A stretch of 64,000 nucleotides of DNA, from positions 1-64,000 of the forward strand of contig NZ_BILW01000027.1 in assembly GCF_004000765.1 (NCBI RefSeq), written 5' to 3'. Below the pieces are notes generated by a model that saw only the letters and a program-made list of their open reading frames with translations, had not been told where the DNA came from and ran no database searches. The DNA comes from Paenibacillus chondroitinus NBRC 15376 (GTDB lineage Bacteria; Bacillota; Bacilli; Paenibacillales; NBRC-103111). Shown here piece after piece: positions 7,297 to 16,964 of the stretch. Made by a program: the position numbers and the translations under genes. Numbering within the stretch: position 1 is the first letter of the stretch; each line of letters starts with the position of its first letter.

Positions 7297-8754
7297 ATGA
7301 ACTACGAAATGAATTATGAAAATTTGACGCTTCACACAGATAAATATCAAATCAATATGATGTACGCGCATTGGTTGAAAGGCACGTATCAAGAGAAAGC
7401 CGTTTTCGAGGTGTATTTCCGCAAGTTGCCGTTTGACGGCGGATACGCTGTTTTTGCCGGCTTGGAGCGGCTGGTTCACTATATCAAGCACCTGCGTTTC
7501 GGGGATGACGAAATTGCTTATCTGCGGGAGCAGGAAGAGCATTACCGCGAAGACTTTCTTGAAGCGCTGCGCGCGTTCAAGTTCAGCGGCGATCTGCAAT
7601 GCGTACCGGAAGGTACGCTCGTTTTCCCGAACGTGCCGCTTGTGCGCGTAGTCGCCAGCATCTTTGAGGCGCAGTTTGTCGAGACGGCGATTCTCAACTT
7701 CGTGAACTACCAGACGCTCATCGCGACGAAAGCTTCGCGGATCAAACAGGTCGTTCCGAACGAGGTGCTGCTTGAGTTCGGGACGAGGCGCGCCCAGGAG
7801 GCTGACGCCGCGATCTGGGGCGCAAGAGCCGCTTACATCGCGGGCTTCCACGCGACGTCGAACTTGCGGGCCGGGATGCTGTTCGGCATCCCGACCAAGG
7901 GCACCCACGCGCACGCATGGGTGCAGGCCTTCGACACGGAAGAGGAAGCTTTCCGTGTGTATGCTGAGGCGCTGCCGGAGCAAGTGACGCTGCTCGTAGA
8001 CACGTACGACACGCTGCGCAGCGGCGTGCCGAACGCGATTAAGATCGCGCGCATGCTGCAGCAGCAAGGCAAGCGCATGAACGCCATTCGCCTCGACAGC
8101 GGCGATTTGGCGTATTTATCCCAGCAGGCGAGGCTTATGCTGGATGAGGCGGGCTTTCCCGAGGTGGCGATCGTCGCCTCGAACGATCTCGATGAGAATA
8201 TCATCGAGGGGCTGAAGGCCCAAGGGGCCAAAATCGATGTCTGGGGCGTAGGCACCCAGCTCATCACCGCTGCCGATCAGCCCGCGCTCGGCGGGGTTTA
8301 CAAGCTTGTTGCCCTGGAGAAAAACGGCTCGTTCGAGCCGGTTATCAAAATCTCGGGCAACCCCGAGAAAGTATCCAATCCCGGCTTCAAGGAAGCCTAC
8401 CGGATTATCAACAAAAAAACCGGTAAAGCGGAAGCCGATTACCTGGCTATGGAGCACGAGGTCGATATTCAGCGCGGCGAGCGAGTGAAGTTGTTCGATC
8501 CCACGCATACGTATATCTACAAGTATATCGAGGACTACGAAGCGGTTCCGCTGCTTAAGCCGATTTTTACGGGAGGCGAGCTTGTCTATGAACTGCCTAC
8601 GTTGGATGAGATTCGGGCGTATCATAAGGAGCAAATCCGCACGTTTTGGCCGCAATATTTACGTAAACTTAACCCGGAAGGCTATCGTGTGAACTTAAGC
8701 ACGGAGCTATGGGAGCTGAAAATGAATTTGATCCATGCCCATACGATTATGTGA
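7297..8754 (+). CDS. pncB: Nicotinate phosphoribosyltransferase
   Basis: 485 residues, the usual size for the bacterial enzyme. Recognisable segments are LHTDKYQINMMYAHW at the start, the VYFRKLPFDGGYAVFAGLE block, EFGTRRAQEADAA and NAIRLDSGDLAYLS, which form the nicotinate and phosphoribosyl pyrophosphate pocket. It makes nicotinate mononucleotide from nicotinate, PRPP and ATP, completing the pncA-pncB salvage branch that feeds nadE. The first in-frame ATG (7297) follows GGAGAGGATG; a second ATG at 7309 is possible. The stretch 7700-8300 is visibly more GC-rich than its neighbours. Confidence 0.95.
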   Translation: MNYEMNYENLTLHTDKYQINMMYAHWLKGTYQEKAVFEVYFRKLPFDGGYAVFAGLERLVHYIKHLRFGDDEIAYLREQEEHYREDFLEALRAFKFSGDLQCVPEGTLVFPNVPLVRVVASIFEAQFVETAILNFVNYQTLIATKASRIKQVVPNEVLLEFGTRRAQEADAAIWGARAAYIAGFHATSNLRAGMLFGIPTKGTHAHAWVQAFDTEEEAFRVYAEALPEQVTLLVDTYDTLRSGVPNAIKIARMLQQQGKRMNAIRLDSGDLAYLSQQARLMLDEAGFPEVAIVASNDLDENIIEGLKAQGAKIDVWGVGTQLITAADQPALGGVYKLVALEKNGSFEPVIKISGNPEKVSNPGFKEAYRIINKKTGKAEADYLAMEHEVDIQRGERVKLFDPTHTYIYKYIEDYEAVPLLKPIFTGGELVYELPTLDEIRAYHKEQIRTFWPQYLRKLNPEGYRVNLSTELWELKMNLIHAHTIM

Positions 8755-8839
8755 TTGGATACTCCGAGTGGTATGATAGGGATTGTGCGTACTCTTTCAA
8801 GAGCCGTCATATCCTATGAACTGATGGAGGGATTATCCA

Positions 8840-9670
8840 ATGTCGACGCAAGCATTTACTCAAGGAGTTCAACTCAATAATGGCGTGCATATGCCATGGC
8901 TGGGACTAGGTGTTTGGAAAAGCAAAGAAGGCCAGGAAGTCATTAGCGCTGTAAAAACGGCCCTTCAACTGGGCTACCGAAGTATTGATACGGCCGCAAT
9001 CTATCAGAATGAAGAAGGTGTCGGTCAGGGGCTGCGTGAAAGCGGTGTGCCGCGCGACGAGATTTTCGTCACCACCAAAGTGTGGAACTCGGATCAGGGC
9101 TATGAGTCCACCCTGCAGGCCTTTGAAGCAAGCCGCAAACGGCTCGGGCTCGAAACGATCGACCTGTATTTAGTTCATTGGGCTAAACCGGCGACGTATC
9201 GGGAAACTTGGAAAGCCCTTGTTCATTTGTACAAAGAAGGCCATGTGCGCGCGATTGGCGTTAGCAATTTTCAAATTCATCATCTGCAGCATGTGATTGA
9301 AGATACAGGTGTCGTGCCTGCTGTGAACCAAGTCGAATACCACCCGCAGCTGGCGCAAAAAGAACTGCTCGCCTTCACTCGCGAGAATAACATTCAGCTG
9401 GAAGCTTGGAGTCCGCTGATGCAGGGGAATCTCGATCATCCGGTACTCACGCAGCTCGCGGCCAAGCATGGGAAATCAGCGGCACAAATTGTGCTGCGTT
9501 GGGACATACAGAACGGTGTCGTCACGATTCCGAAATCGGTGACAGCGCATCGGATTCGCGAGAATGCGAATATCTTTGATTTTGAGCTGAGCGCTGAGGA
9601 TATGGCTCTTGTAGATTCGTTGAACCAGAACAAACGAATCGGGCCTGATCCGGACAACGTGCCGTTCTAA
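8840..9670 (+). CDS. Aldo/keto reductase (AKR5-like)
   Basis: 276 residues, typical for a single-domain aldo/keto reductase. The catalytic tetrad is complete: Asp50 and Tyr55 in SIDTAAIYQNE, Lys80 in VTTKVW and His113 in YLVHW. The C-terminal IPKSVTAHRIREN block binds the NADPH phosphate. It resembles Bacillus YtbE/YvgN-type enzymes that reduce glyoxals and small aldehydes with NADPH in the cytoplasm. It has its own ribosome binding site (TGGAGGGATT) and a strong terminator directly after, so it appears monocistronic. Confidence 0.9.
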   Translation: MSTQAFTQGVQLNNGVHMPWLGLGVWKSKEGQEVISAVKTALQLGYRSIDTAAIYQNEEGVGQGLRESGVPRDEIFVTTKVWNSDQGYESTLQAFEASRKRLGLETIDLYLVHWAKPATYRETWKALVHLYKEGHVRAIGVSNFQIHHLQHVIEDTGVVPAVNQVEYHPQLAQKELLAFTRENNIQLEAWSPLMQGNLDHPVLTQLAAKHGKSAAQIVLRWDIQNGVVTIPKSVTAHRIRENANIFDFELSAEDMALVDSLNQNKRIGPDPDNVPF

Positions 9671-9674
9671 AAAT

Positions 9675-9713
9675 GGAATTCCCGCGGTTTGTTGGCGGGA
9701 GTTCTTTTTTTCG
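9675..9713 (+). terminator. Intrinsic terminator after the aldo/keto reductase
   Basis: GAATTCCCGC pairs with GCGGGAGTTC, followed by a run of seven T. Confidence 0.85.
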
Positions 9714-9730
9714 GCCGCCCTCTCGGCTCG

Positions 9731-9920
9731 AGGGGAACTACAGGGTGTTATTTGCCTGCGAAACAGCTCTTTGGCGGCTGGATGGGAACTGTGGTCCCTT
9801 ATTTGTCCGATTTTATGACGAGATACGGGTATTGGCCAGAAATAAGTCCCTGTAGTTCCGCTTCAGCAGCATCAATGGGTTCATTTCAGATTTTGCCGAA
9901 ATAGCGGATCCTAGTTCCCC
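9731..9920. repeat. Dispersed intergenic palindromic repeat, copy 1
   Basis: Begins GGGGAACTACAGGG and reaches CCCTGTAGTTCC at 9848-9859, giving 12-base inverted ends about 130 bases apart. Internal GGGAACTGTGGTCCCTTATTT repeats the same theme, and a degenerate extra unit ends in CTAGTTCCC near 9918. The same element is at 46981-47110. No protein is credible in this gap between convergent genes. Confidence 0.75.
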
Positions 9921-9980
9921 CTTCCCTATACTTGCTGTTCATTTTTACATCCATGTTCAGGGACTTGTCCCTCCGCTCGC

Positions 9981-10772
9981 TTACTTCCGCAGCGTAATCA
10001 TCTGATACACCTCGCGATGATCGCCGGGCAGCACGTAGTCCGCAACCTTGAGCTGCGAAGAACCGTCGCCATCCAGGAAAAGGCCGTCCACGAGCTGACC
10101 GTTCCCCACCTGCTCCAGTATGGCTGTGCGGAACTGTTCACCCGTGCATGGTGTAGGAGCTACGACCAGGTACACGTTATTGTTCCGGTCGTACACGATA
10201 CCTGAGCGCATGCGCTTCTCGTCAATGACCGGCATCTCTTCCGAAACCGCTTGGGCCGCCCAACCGTCTGGGTTCGTCAGTCCCATGCTCACACCGCCCT
10301 GCGCCCAGTACTGGCTGCGATCCATGACTTTCAGTTCATTGGCGTTTTCGACCACTTGAATCGTGAAAGTTTGCGCCTTTTCATCCCAGACCAACGTTCC
10401 TCGTTTACGGTCGATATTAAACCAGCCGGAGCCATAATCGCCGGGCTGCCCTTTGACCGGGAGGTCGTTAATGACGGCAATGCTTAGCAGATAACCCTGC
10501 CAGAAGAAACCGCCGTTGATCCCATTGTCGCTCAGGTCCGTTATATTTGCAGTGATCGCTTTGAGTCCTATATTTTGCGGCGGAGTTCGAATCGTGTGGA
10601 GGGTAACGCCATTGCTTGCCTGATCGACGCGATACTCGGAAATAGGGAGGTTCGGCGGTCGGACATGTCCATGAGTCCCCCAGACGATGGTCCATATGAA
10701 ACTAGTTATCATAATCAGGAGATAGATAAGTAGGGAGGCTGCTTTATTTTTGGCGAGACGGATCGTATACAT
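9981..10772 (-). CDS. Phosphodiester glycosidase (NAGPA-domain) family protein
   Basis: 263 residues. The N-terminus is a membrane anchor: basic MYTIRLAKNK then a hydrophobic segment to about residue 31. The rest matches the NAGPA/phosphodiester glycosidase domain, with the signature segments GINGGFFW and GLFLDGDGSSQL, the latter holding the conserved Asp-Gly pair. Relatives remove sugar phosphodiester groups or act on exopolysaccharide at the cell surface. A role outside the membrane follows from the anchor. It has no close operon partner, and the substrate cannot be predicted. Confidence 0.8.
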   Translation of the reverse strand: MYTIRLAKNKAASLLIYLLIMITSFIWTIVWGTHGHVRPPNLPISEYRVDQASNGVTLHTIRTPPQNIGLKAITANITDLSDNGINGGFFWQGYLLSIAVINDLPVKGQPGDYGSGWFNIDRKRGTLVWDEKAQTFTIQVVENANELKVMDRSQYWAQGGVSMGLTNPDGWAAQAVSEEMPVIDEKRMRSGIVYDRNNNVYLVVAPTPCTGEQFRTAILEQVGNGQLVDGLFLDGDGSSQLKVADYVLPGDHREVYQMITLRK

Positions 10773-10849
10773 AAGGCAACTCCTATCATTTCAATCATTT
10801 CATTTCTATCAGTCTATGAAACTCAGAACTAAATTATGCTAAGCCGCAC

Positions 10850-10903
10850 GAAAAAAGCCCATCCGTAAAGTGAACGAATCACTCTAGCGAATAGGCTTTT
10901 CTT
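10850..10903 (-). terminator. Intrinsic terminator of the small gene 10921-11139
   Basis: On the minus strand AAAAGCCTATTCG pairs with CGGATGGGCTTTT (with G-U pairs) and runs into six or more U. On the plus strand the same positions become C-A mismatches, so it serves the minus strand. Confidence 0.7.
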
Positions 10904-10920
10904 GTATGTAGCAATCCTGA

Positions 10921-11139
10921 TTAAAAAATTGGAATTCTCGCTTTATTTCCATCCTTTGCGTATAAAATGGCTTCGGAGCTAAATAAGTCTACATGCTCTA
11001 AAGTATGACCAAGATTCGTCGTTGTGAATTTGTTATAACGAAGAGCGTTGATTAGAGAGGGAATTAGTTTGTGGTCCGTGCCGATAAAGTTCACAGAAAT
11101 TGGTCTCTTGTTAAATAAAATATTCATTCTCACTTTCAA
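10921..11139 (-). CDS. Small hypothetical protein
   Basis: About 72 residues. The ribosome binding site AGGAGATGAG is followed by in-frame TTG (11139), GTG (11133) and ATG (11127); the first is chosen for spacing, and a longer frame to 11169 would place the start before this site. The protein is basic to neutral with no signal peptide or membrane segment, and I recognise no domain. The clean ribosome binding site and dedicated terminator argue that it is real. Confidence 0.5.
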   Translation of the reverse strand: MKVRMNILFNKRPISVNFIGTDHKLIPSLINALRYNKFTTTNLGHTLEHVDLFSSEAILYAKDGNKARIPIF

Positions 11140-11358
11140 CTCATCTCCTGACATGAAAATTATTATCAATTAACTGAGTTTTAAGCGTAACATCCCTTGA
11201 ATAGGATGTCCGTCGATTACCGTTGTCGGAATAGCACTATTTTTGTCGGTTGGAAAATAGCTCTTGATCGTTTGTTTTTGCGTATTAGCAATGGTTCGCT
11301 TGAACATGATACAATTAATAAATGTCACAGCAAAATCAGAAGGAGGTTGAACATCATC

Positions 11359-11924
11359 GTGTCAAATCCGGATGAGAAGAAAATTCACACCTATCAAGAC
11401 TGGCTAACATGGGACGGAACATGGGAGTTAATTGATGGCAAAGCTTACAATATGTCACCAGCTCGAACTTCTTTGCATCAATTCATTGTAGGAGAACTCC
11501 ATTTCGCTTTGCGGACATTCTTTCAGAATCGGAGTTGCTTTGTGTTCGTCGCTCCATTTGATGTTTTTTTAGCGAAAGTGAAGCGTATGACTCGGCCGAC
11601 CATGTTACACAGCCCGATCTGACCGTTGTTTGTTCAAAAGAACAAATTTCAAAAAAAGGCTGCAATGGTGCTCCAGCTCTTATCATTGAAGTGCTTTCCC
11701 CTTCTACGGCATTAAAAGACTTTAATGAGAAGTTCAATTTATATCAAAAGTACGGGGTACAGGAGTATTGGATTGTTGATCCTGGCAACCGAACAGCTCA
11801 CGTCTATTATCTGCAGGATGGTAGTTACCAGGTACGGCATCTGTATACGGAGCAGGAAGCAATCCAGTCCATTACATTTAAAGATTTACAGATACCTATG
11901 AACAGGCTGTTCAGTATAGAATAG
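11359..11924 (+). pseudogene. Uma2-family (DUF820) restriction-endonuclease-fold gene, frameshifted in a T run
   Basis: GTG 11359 follows AAGGAGG and opens a Uma2-like protein (TYQDWLTWDGTWELIDGKAY, then HQFIVGELHFALR). In the run of seven T at 11564-11570, after APFDVF, the frame shifts. The rest of the family pattern continues in another frame: QPDLTVVC, IIEVLSPST, KFNLYQKYGVQEYWIVDP, to a stop at 11922-11924. One extra T, or two fewer, restores a single reading frame of about 188 codons. The Uma2 core (D in QPD, then EVLSPS, YxxxGVxEYW) is intact apart from the shift. It may be a real pseudogene, a phase-variable tract or a sequencing error. Confidence 0.75.
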
Positions 11925-11934
11925 AACTTAAATT

Positions 11935-11974
11935 CAAAAACCTCCATAGCCACAAGGCTTGGAGGTTTTATTTT
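11935..11974. terminator. Bidirectional terminator between the Uma2 pseudogene and spoVR
   Basis: AAAACCTCCA-AGCC pairs with GGCT-TGGAGGTTTT. A-rich and T-rich flanks allow function on both strands, as fits convergent genes. Confidence 0.85.
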
Positions 11975-11984
11975 CCGCTCAACT

Positions 11985-13418
11985 CTACAGAAATCTGCGA
12001 TGATGCTTCTTACCGTCAAAAGAGAACAAAACCGGCTTCTCTTCCACAACCGTATGCATATGGATGGACTTACCCCAGAGCTTGTAAATATAGGGAAGCG
12101 TCCGTTCCACGTATTTGAGATCCAGCTCGACGCCTTCGTAACAATGCTTCAAATACAGCTCGCCATTGCGCTGGTAGTCGCCATCTTCCACGACAATATA
12201 CGGGAACCCTCCGTTGACACGCGATGCGAATAGTTGATCCCGCGTATTCTCCCATGTTTTGTCCGTGATTTTCCACTCAGGGCCCTTTTTCTCAAAAATG
12301 TATAAATCCAGTTCCTCCACTAACGGTTTGTTCAAATAGTTTCGGATAAAGGAGGTGTCGGATTCGTACTCGCGCACCTCGAACATTTTGTTCCGGCCTT
12401 CGCCTTTTTTACGGCCTTGCGTCCGTATTTCCTCTTCGGTCGGATTATCCCAGTGCTTTTCGATGTCCTCGAAAATTTTTACGCCCAAATAATACGGGTT
12501 CAGCGTATGACGGGAGGGAACAACGACAGACGAATTGAGTTTGGAGTATTCAATCGTCTCTTCTTCGGTCAAATCAAGCTCGCGCAAAATGCGTTGATGC
12601 CAGTAAGAAGCCCAGCCTTCGTTCATGATTTTGGTCTCCAACTGTGGCCAGAAGTACAGCATTTCATCGCGCAGCATGGTCAATATGTCCCGCTGCCAAT
12701 TCTCCATATAGGGCGCATTCTCTTCAATAAAGAGCAGGATATCCTTCTCAGGCTTTGGCGGGAAGCGCTTGACTTCCTCTTTATCCGTTGAAGGAGCGGG
12801 TTTACTTTTAGCATCCAAACTCCATAAATCCTCATAACCATAAGTCGCTTCCGACTTCGCAGCGGGGGTTGAGGCTTTGTTGGTTTCTTGGCGATCGCGC
12901 GCCTGCCTGTAAGAAAGGGTGAGCACAGGATCAATATGTTCTTGAATGGCGAGTACCGCGTCAATGAATTGCTCGACTTCGTCAATACCGTACTCGATTT
13001 CATATTGTCGGATACGCTCGGCCGTGGCGGACATGCTTTCGACCATGTTGCGGTTCGTTTTGGAGAAGCGGACGTTATTTTTGAAAAAATCACAGTGCGC
13101 CAGCACGTGAGCGACGATGAGCTTATTTTGAATGAGCGAGTTGCCATCCAGTAGAAAAGCATAGCAGGGGTCGGAGTTGATAACCAACTCGTAGATTTTA
13201 CTTAACCCCAAATCATATTGCGTCTTCATGCGGTGAAAATTTTTCCCAAAGCTCCAATGGCTATAACGGGTTGGCATCCCATAGGCCCCAAACGTATAAA
13301 TAATTTCGGCGGGACATATTTCGTACCTCATGGGATAGAAGTCGAGCCCAAACCCTTTGGCAATCTCCGTTATCTCATCAATGGCGTATTCAAGCTGCTG
13401 AATTTCGGATTTACTCAC
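11985..13418 (-). CDS. spoVR: Stage V sporulation protein R
   Basis: 477 residues, close to Bacillus SpoVR. Typical segments are present: [25 protein letters not shown] near residue 30, [27 protein letters not shown] near residue 95, and [19 protein letters not shown] in the centre. A charged linker of about 40 residues near 190-235 is more variable. SpoVR is needed for normal spore cortex formation in Bacillus. It overlaps the yhbH stop by four bases (ATGA), so translation is coupled. In Bacilli this pair works with the kinase PrkA, which is not in this window. Confidence 0.95.
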   Translation of the reverse strand: MSKSEIQQLEYAIDEITEIAKGFGLDFYPMRYEICPAEIIYTFGAYGMPTRYSHWSFGKNFHRMKTQYDLGLSKIYELVINSDPCYAFLLDGNSLIQNKLIVAHVLAHCDFFKNNVRFSKTNRNMVESMSATAERIRQYEIEYGIDEVEQFIDAVLAIQEHIDPVLTLSYRQARDRQETNKASTPAAKSEATYGYEDLWSLDAKSKPAPSTDKEEVKRFPPKPEKDILLFIEENAPYMENWQRDILTMLRDEMLYFWPQLETKIMNEGWASYWHQRILRELDLTEEETIEYSKLNSSVVVPSRHTLNPYYLGVKIFEDIEKHWDNPTEEEIRTQGRKKGEGRNKMFEVREYESDTSFIRNYLNKPLVEELDLYIFEKKGPEWKITDKTWENTRDQLFASRVNGGFPYIVVEDGDYQRNGELYLKHCYEGVELDLKYVERTLPYIYKLWGKSIHMHTVVEEKPVLFSFDGKKHHRRFL

Positions 13419-14572
13419 GGAACAGCCACTCCCTCCTGCTTGGTAAAAAAGGTTTTCAACGCTTTGTAAACTTCGCCTTTTTCGCGGATGACATAATGCA
13501 GAAATTTAGGATCATGAATGTGGCGAAAAGCGGACATCAGCGTAGAGCTGCGGTTATATTGGTTGACCTCTCCGTAACCAAACATGTTGCAGCGCTCCAT
13601 TAATTGGGAGATGAGCTTCACACATCGTTCGTTATCCGACGTTAAATTATCTCCATCAGAGAAATGGAACGGATAAATATTAAACTGAGAAGGCGGGTAC
13701 CTTTTATCAATAATATCAATGGCGGTTTGGTAGGCGGAGGAGCAGATCGTACCGCCGCTTTCTCCTTTTGTGAAAAATTCCTCTTCCGTAACCTCTTTGG
13801 CTTCCGTATGGTGAGCAATGAACACAATTTCCACATTCTCGTATTTGGTACGCAGAAACCGCGTCATCCAGAAGAAGAAGCTGCGTGCAATATATTTCTC
13901 AAAGGACCCCATGGAGCCTGACGTATCCATCATGGCGATGATGAGGGCATTCGAGTGCGGCTTCTCGACCTCATCCCACGTTTTGAAACGAAGGTCATCG
14001 GGGCTTATATGGTGAATACCCGGCGAATTCGAGCGAGAATTCCGGCGCAAATTTTCAATGATGGTGCGCTTTTTATCGATGTTGGACATAATGCCTTTTT
14101 TGCGGATATCATTGAAAATCACTTCTGTGGTCGTCATGTTGCGCTTCTCTTTTTTCTGCAAATTCGGCAGCTCCAGCTCAGAGAACAACATCGCTTGAAG
14201 CTCCTCCATGCTCACTTCGGCCTCATAATAATCTTCACCGGCCTGATCGCCCGCGCCTTCGCCTTTCCCAGGTCCTTGAGCTGGCTGAGGGTCGGTTCCA
14301 AGCACATCACCCACTTGCGAGTCGCCGTCTCCCTGTCCGACATGTTTCCCTTTGTTAAAGTTATACCGAAAACGGTACTCATCCAGACTCTTAATAGGTA
14401 CCTTCACAACCTGCTTCCCGTTGGACATTACAATGCTTTCATCTGTAACCAAATCAGGGAGGTTCTGTTTAATGGCATCTTTGACCTTCTCTTGGTGTCG
14501 GGTTTGATCTTGGTACCCTTTACGGTGCAATGACCAATCCTCACGCGAAACGGTAAATAGGGGTTCTGTCAT
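13415..14572 (-). CDS. yhbH: Sporulation protein YhbH (DUF444)
   Basis: 385 residues, similar to the Bacillus protein. The N-terminus ([21 protein letters not shown]) is typical of DUF444. A low-complexity Gly/Asp/Gln-rich linker at about 80-115 is followed by a von Willebrand A-like domain with the metal-site sequence DTSGSMG at 216-222. The family is expressed in the mother cell during sporulation and found with prkA and spoVR. It is the first gene of a two-gene operon with spoVR. ATG 14572 follows a perfect AAGGAGGTGTCAAC site. Confidence 0.95.
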   Translation of the reverse strand: MTEPLFTVSREDWSLHRKGYQDQTRHQEKVKDAIKQNLPDLVTDESIVMSNGKQVVKVPIKSLDEYRFRYNFNKGKHVGQGDGDSQVGDVLGTDPQPAQGPGKGEGAGDQAGEDYYEAEVSMEELQAMLFSELELPNLQKKEKRNMTTTEVIFNDIRKKGIMSNIDKKRTIIENLRRNSRSNSPGIHHISPDDLRFKTWDEVEKPHSNALIIAMMDTSGSMGSFEKYIARSFFFWMTRFLRTKYENVEIVFIAHHTEAKEVTEEEFFTKGESGGTICSSAYQTAIDIIDKRYPPSQFNIYPFHFSDGDNLTSDNERCVKLISQLMERCNMFGYGEVNQYNRSSTLMSAFRHIHDPKFLHYVIREKGEVYKALKTFFTKQEGVAVP

Positions 14573-14623
14573 GTTGACACCTCCTTGGGGGTGATCTTCC
14601 TAGGCAAGTAGCTCCTTACCCTT

Positions 14624-14649
14624 ATCGTATGGCATGCACAAAGCAATGA
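14624..14649 (-). promoter_or_regulatory. Candidate SigE promoter of yhbH-spoVR
   Basis: On the minus strand CATACGAT (14631-14624) matches the SigE -10 box CATACAAT in seven of eight positions; TCATT (14649-14645) lies 13 bases upstream as a partial -35. In Bacillus these genes belong to the SigE regulon, which supports the reading. Confidence 0.5.
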
Positions 14650-14762
14650 TTTAGATGTGAAAAAAAGCTTGTTACTAAATATATTCAAGAGCGTGGGGGA
14701 TATGTGATGATTCAAAAGATTACCTGAACACACTTTGTCAGGTTTAAATAGACAAATTAACA

Positions 14763-14779
14763 ATGATAATCATTATCAT
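14763..14779 (+). promoter_or_regulatory. Fur box upstream of the iron transport operon
   Basis: TGATAAT-C-ATTATCA (14764-14778) is a perfect 7-1-7 inverted repeat, the minimal Bacillus Fur operator, extended one base on each side. It lies just upstream of a TATAAT at 14786-14791, so bound Fur would cover the -35 region. Further upstream, ACCTGA/TCAGGT near 14722-14743 forms a second inverted repeat of unknown role. Confidence 0.9.
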
Positions 14780-14853
14780 CTGTGCTATAATGTTTTTCAT
14801 GAGTAAGATGAAGCTGATTTCATCTTGATTGGGGTACCTATCGGAAGGGGAAT

Positions 14854-15903
14854 ATGTTCATGCGTTCAACTGCAGCATCAACCGATGCTCCACGTCCTAA
14901 GCTGCGAAGCCGACCGCTTGTAGCTTCATTTATTATTTTCGGAGGGTTGGCTGCTTTACTGCTCGGTCTTGCTGTGTCTGTATCGGTAGGAGCGGCTGAT
15001 ATCAAGCTGTCTACCGTTTGGGAAGCCGTATTTCGGTTCAACCCGGAATTAACCCAGCATCAAATCATTAAGGAGTTGAGACTGCCTAGGGCGTTGGCCG
15101 GAGCGCTGGTTGGTATTGGATTTGCTGTTTCTGGCGCAATTATGCAAGGAATGACACGGAATCCCCTTGCTGATCCGGGTTTGCTCGGGATTAATGCTGG
15201 AGCAGGCTTTGTGCTTGCGCTTTGTTTTGCTTTTTTCCCGGGGCTGCCCTTTCATTATTTGATTTTGTTCTCCTTTGCCGGAGCTGCTATCGGTGCTGGG
15301 CTTGTTTATGGCGTAAGCTCCATGGCAAAAGGAGGTTTATCCCCCGTACGGCTTGCTTTGGCCGGCGCAGCGGTGAGTGCTTTGCTTTTAGCGCTTAGCG
15401 AAGGGATTGCGATTTATTTTCACATTTCGCAGGACTTGGCGTTCTGGTATGCGGGCGGCGTAGCCGGAACGAAATGGCTGCAAATCAAAATTGTCTGGCC
15501 ATGGATTCTCGGCGGCATCATCGGAGCGCTTATAATATCCAGATCGATTACGGTGCTAAGTCTTGGTGATGAAATTGCTGCAGGACTAGGGCAGCGGACG
15601 GGCTGGGTGAAAGCGGCCGGCATGCTGCTGCCTCTTGTACTCGCAGGAACATCGGTATCGGCCGTTGGTTCTATTGGCTTCGTGGGGCTGGTTATCCCGC
15701 ATATGGCAAGGGCATTAGTCGGCGTCGATTATCGCTGGATTATTCCCTGCTCGGGCATACTTGGCGCGCTGCTGATGGTGATCGCCGATATTGGCGCAAG
15801 GATGATTAACCCGCCATTTGAGACCCCGATCGGCGCTTTGATCGCGCTGATTGGCGTGCCGTTTTTCCTCTATTTGGCCCGTAAGGAAAGGAGAGAACTG
15901 TAA
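14854..15903 (+). CDS. FecCD-family iron-siderophore ABC permease, first subunit
   Basis: 349 residues and about nine hydrophobic segments, as expected for FecCD permeases. Signature stretches include LRLPRALAGALVGIGFAVSG, the MTRNPLADPGLLGINAGAG loop and SIGFVGLVIPHMARALVG, which contacts the ATPase. It pairs with the next permease to form the membrane channel for ferric siderophores. The Fur box in front indicates induction under iron shortage. No siderophore-binding lipoprotein is encoded in this operon, so one must come from elsewhere. Confidence 0.93.
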   Translation: MFMRSTAASTDAPRPKLRSRPLVASFIIFGGLAALLLGLAVSVSVGAADIKLSTVWEAVFRFNPELTQHQIIKELRLPRALAGALVGIGFAVSGAIMQGMTRNPLADPGLLGINAGAGFVLALCFAFFPGLPFHYLILFSFAGAAIGAGLVYGVSSMAKGGLSPVRLALAGAAVSALLLALSEGIAIYFHISQDLAFWYAGGVAGTKWLQIKIVWPWILGGIIGALIISRSITVLSLGDEIAAGLGQRTGWVKAAGMLLPLVLAGTSVSAVGSIGFVGLVIPHMARALVGVDYRWIIPCSGILGALLMVIADIGARMINPPFETPIGALIALIGVPFFLYLARKERREL

Positions 15904-16934
15904 TGGCCTCTCTGGTAGAAATTACAACACGCAAGCGATCAGTCAAAGCCTATACCGTGTTAACTATTTTGCTTGTGGCGATCGTGCTTGTTTTTATTAT
16001 CAGTATGAATACAGGATTCATTCGCTTGTCTCCGATGGACGTGCTTCGCGCGTTGTTCGGCCAAGGAACGGATAAACAGGAACTGATTCTTTTCGAATTT
16101 CGCCTGCCTCGCATTATTATTTCGGTGCTGGTCGGTGCAGGACTTGCCTTATCGGGTGCTATTCTGCAGGGGCTCTCGCGCAATCCGCTGGCAGATCCAG
16201 GGATTCTCGGCATTAACGCCGGCGCGGGGCTTGCGGTTGTGCTGTTTATTTCGTTTTTCCCTGTTAAACAGGCGGCTCCCGTCTACATGATGCCGCTTCT
16301 CGCCATGCTTGGGGCTGGAGCTGCAGCAGCATTGATTTATGTTTTGGCCTATAAAAAAGGTATTGGCATTTCACCCACGAGGCTCGTTCTGGTAGGTATT
16401 GCGGTCGCAGCTGGATTCCATGCAGCGATGCTAGTGCTTACAATCAAAATGAATCCTCAAAACTACCAGTTTGTTGCCATTTGGTTGGCAGGCAGCATCT
16501 GGGGAACGAATTGGAAGTTTGTGATGGCTCTGCTGCCATGGCTTATTATTTTTATCCCTTATGTCCTATATAAAGCGCAAACCTTGAACGTGCTTCATTT
16601 GGGAGATCAGTTGGCAAGTGGGCTAGGGACGTCTGTCGAAAAGGAACGGCTTGGCCTGCTTGCATCGGCCGTTGCTCTTGCAGGAGCTTGCGTTGCTGTT
16701 GGCGGCGGCATTGGTTTTGTAGGCTTAATTGGTCCTCATCTTGCCAAACAATTGGTTGGCCCCAAGCATCAATATTTGCTTCCGGCTTCCATGTTAACGG
16801 GAGGTCTCCTGCTGATTGTGGCAGATACGCTGGCTCGCTGGATTCTACAGCCAAGTGAAATTCCAACCGGCATTGTCGTAGCTGTCATCGGCGCTCCTTA
16901 TTTTTTATTTTTGCTTGCGAAATCCAAAGCTTAA
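15903..16934 (+). CDS. FecCD-family iron-siderophore ABC permease, second subunit
   Basis: 343 residues; its ATG shares one base with the stop of the first permease, and AAGGAGAG lies at the end of that gene. The same family landmarks recur: EFRLPRIIISVLVGAGLALSG, LSRNPLADPGILGINAGAG and GGIGFVGLIGPHLAKQLVG. The two permeases should form a heterodimer in the cytoplasmic membrane. Confidence 0.93.
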   Translation: MASLVEITTRKRSVKAYTVLTILLVAIVLVFIISMNTGFIRLSPMDVLRALFGQGTDKQELILFEFRLPRIIISVLVGAGLALSGAILQGLSRNPLADPGILGINAGAGLAVVLFISFFPVKQAAPVYMMPLLAMLGAGAAAALIYVLAYKKGIGISPTRLVLVGIAVAAGFHAAMLVLTIKMNPQNYQFVAIWLAGSIWGTNWKFVMALLPWLIIFIPYVLYKAQTLNVLHLGDQLASGLGTSVEKERLGLLASAVALAGACVAVGGGIGFVGLIGPHLAKQLVGPKHQYLLPASMLTGGLLLIVADTLARWILQPSEIPTGIVVAVIGAPYFLFLLAKSKA

Positions 16935-16964
16935 AAAAAGCTTATTTTGAGAGGAGACATCCCC

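Noticed and set aside
7021-8067. Long open frame (348 codons) on the minus strand opposite nadE and pncB
   Set aside because: It lies fully antisense to two well-recognised genes in the GC-rich part of pncB, where stop codons are rare by composition. Its Arg/His-rich translation resembles no protein.
9673-9904. Two short plus-strand frames after the aldo/keto reductase
   Set aside because: They run through the terminator and the palindromic repeat and have no ribosome binding site.
13955-14533. Plus-strand open frame of 192 codons
   Set aside because: Antisense to yhbH; no start signals and no domain.
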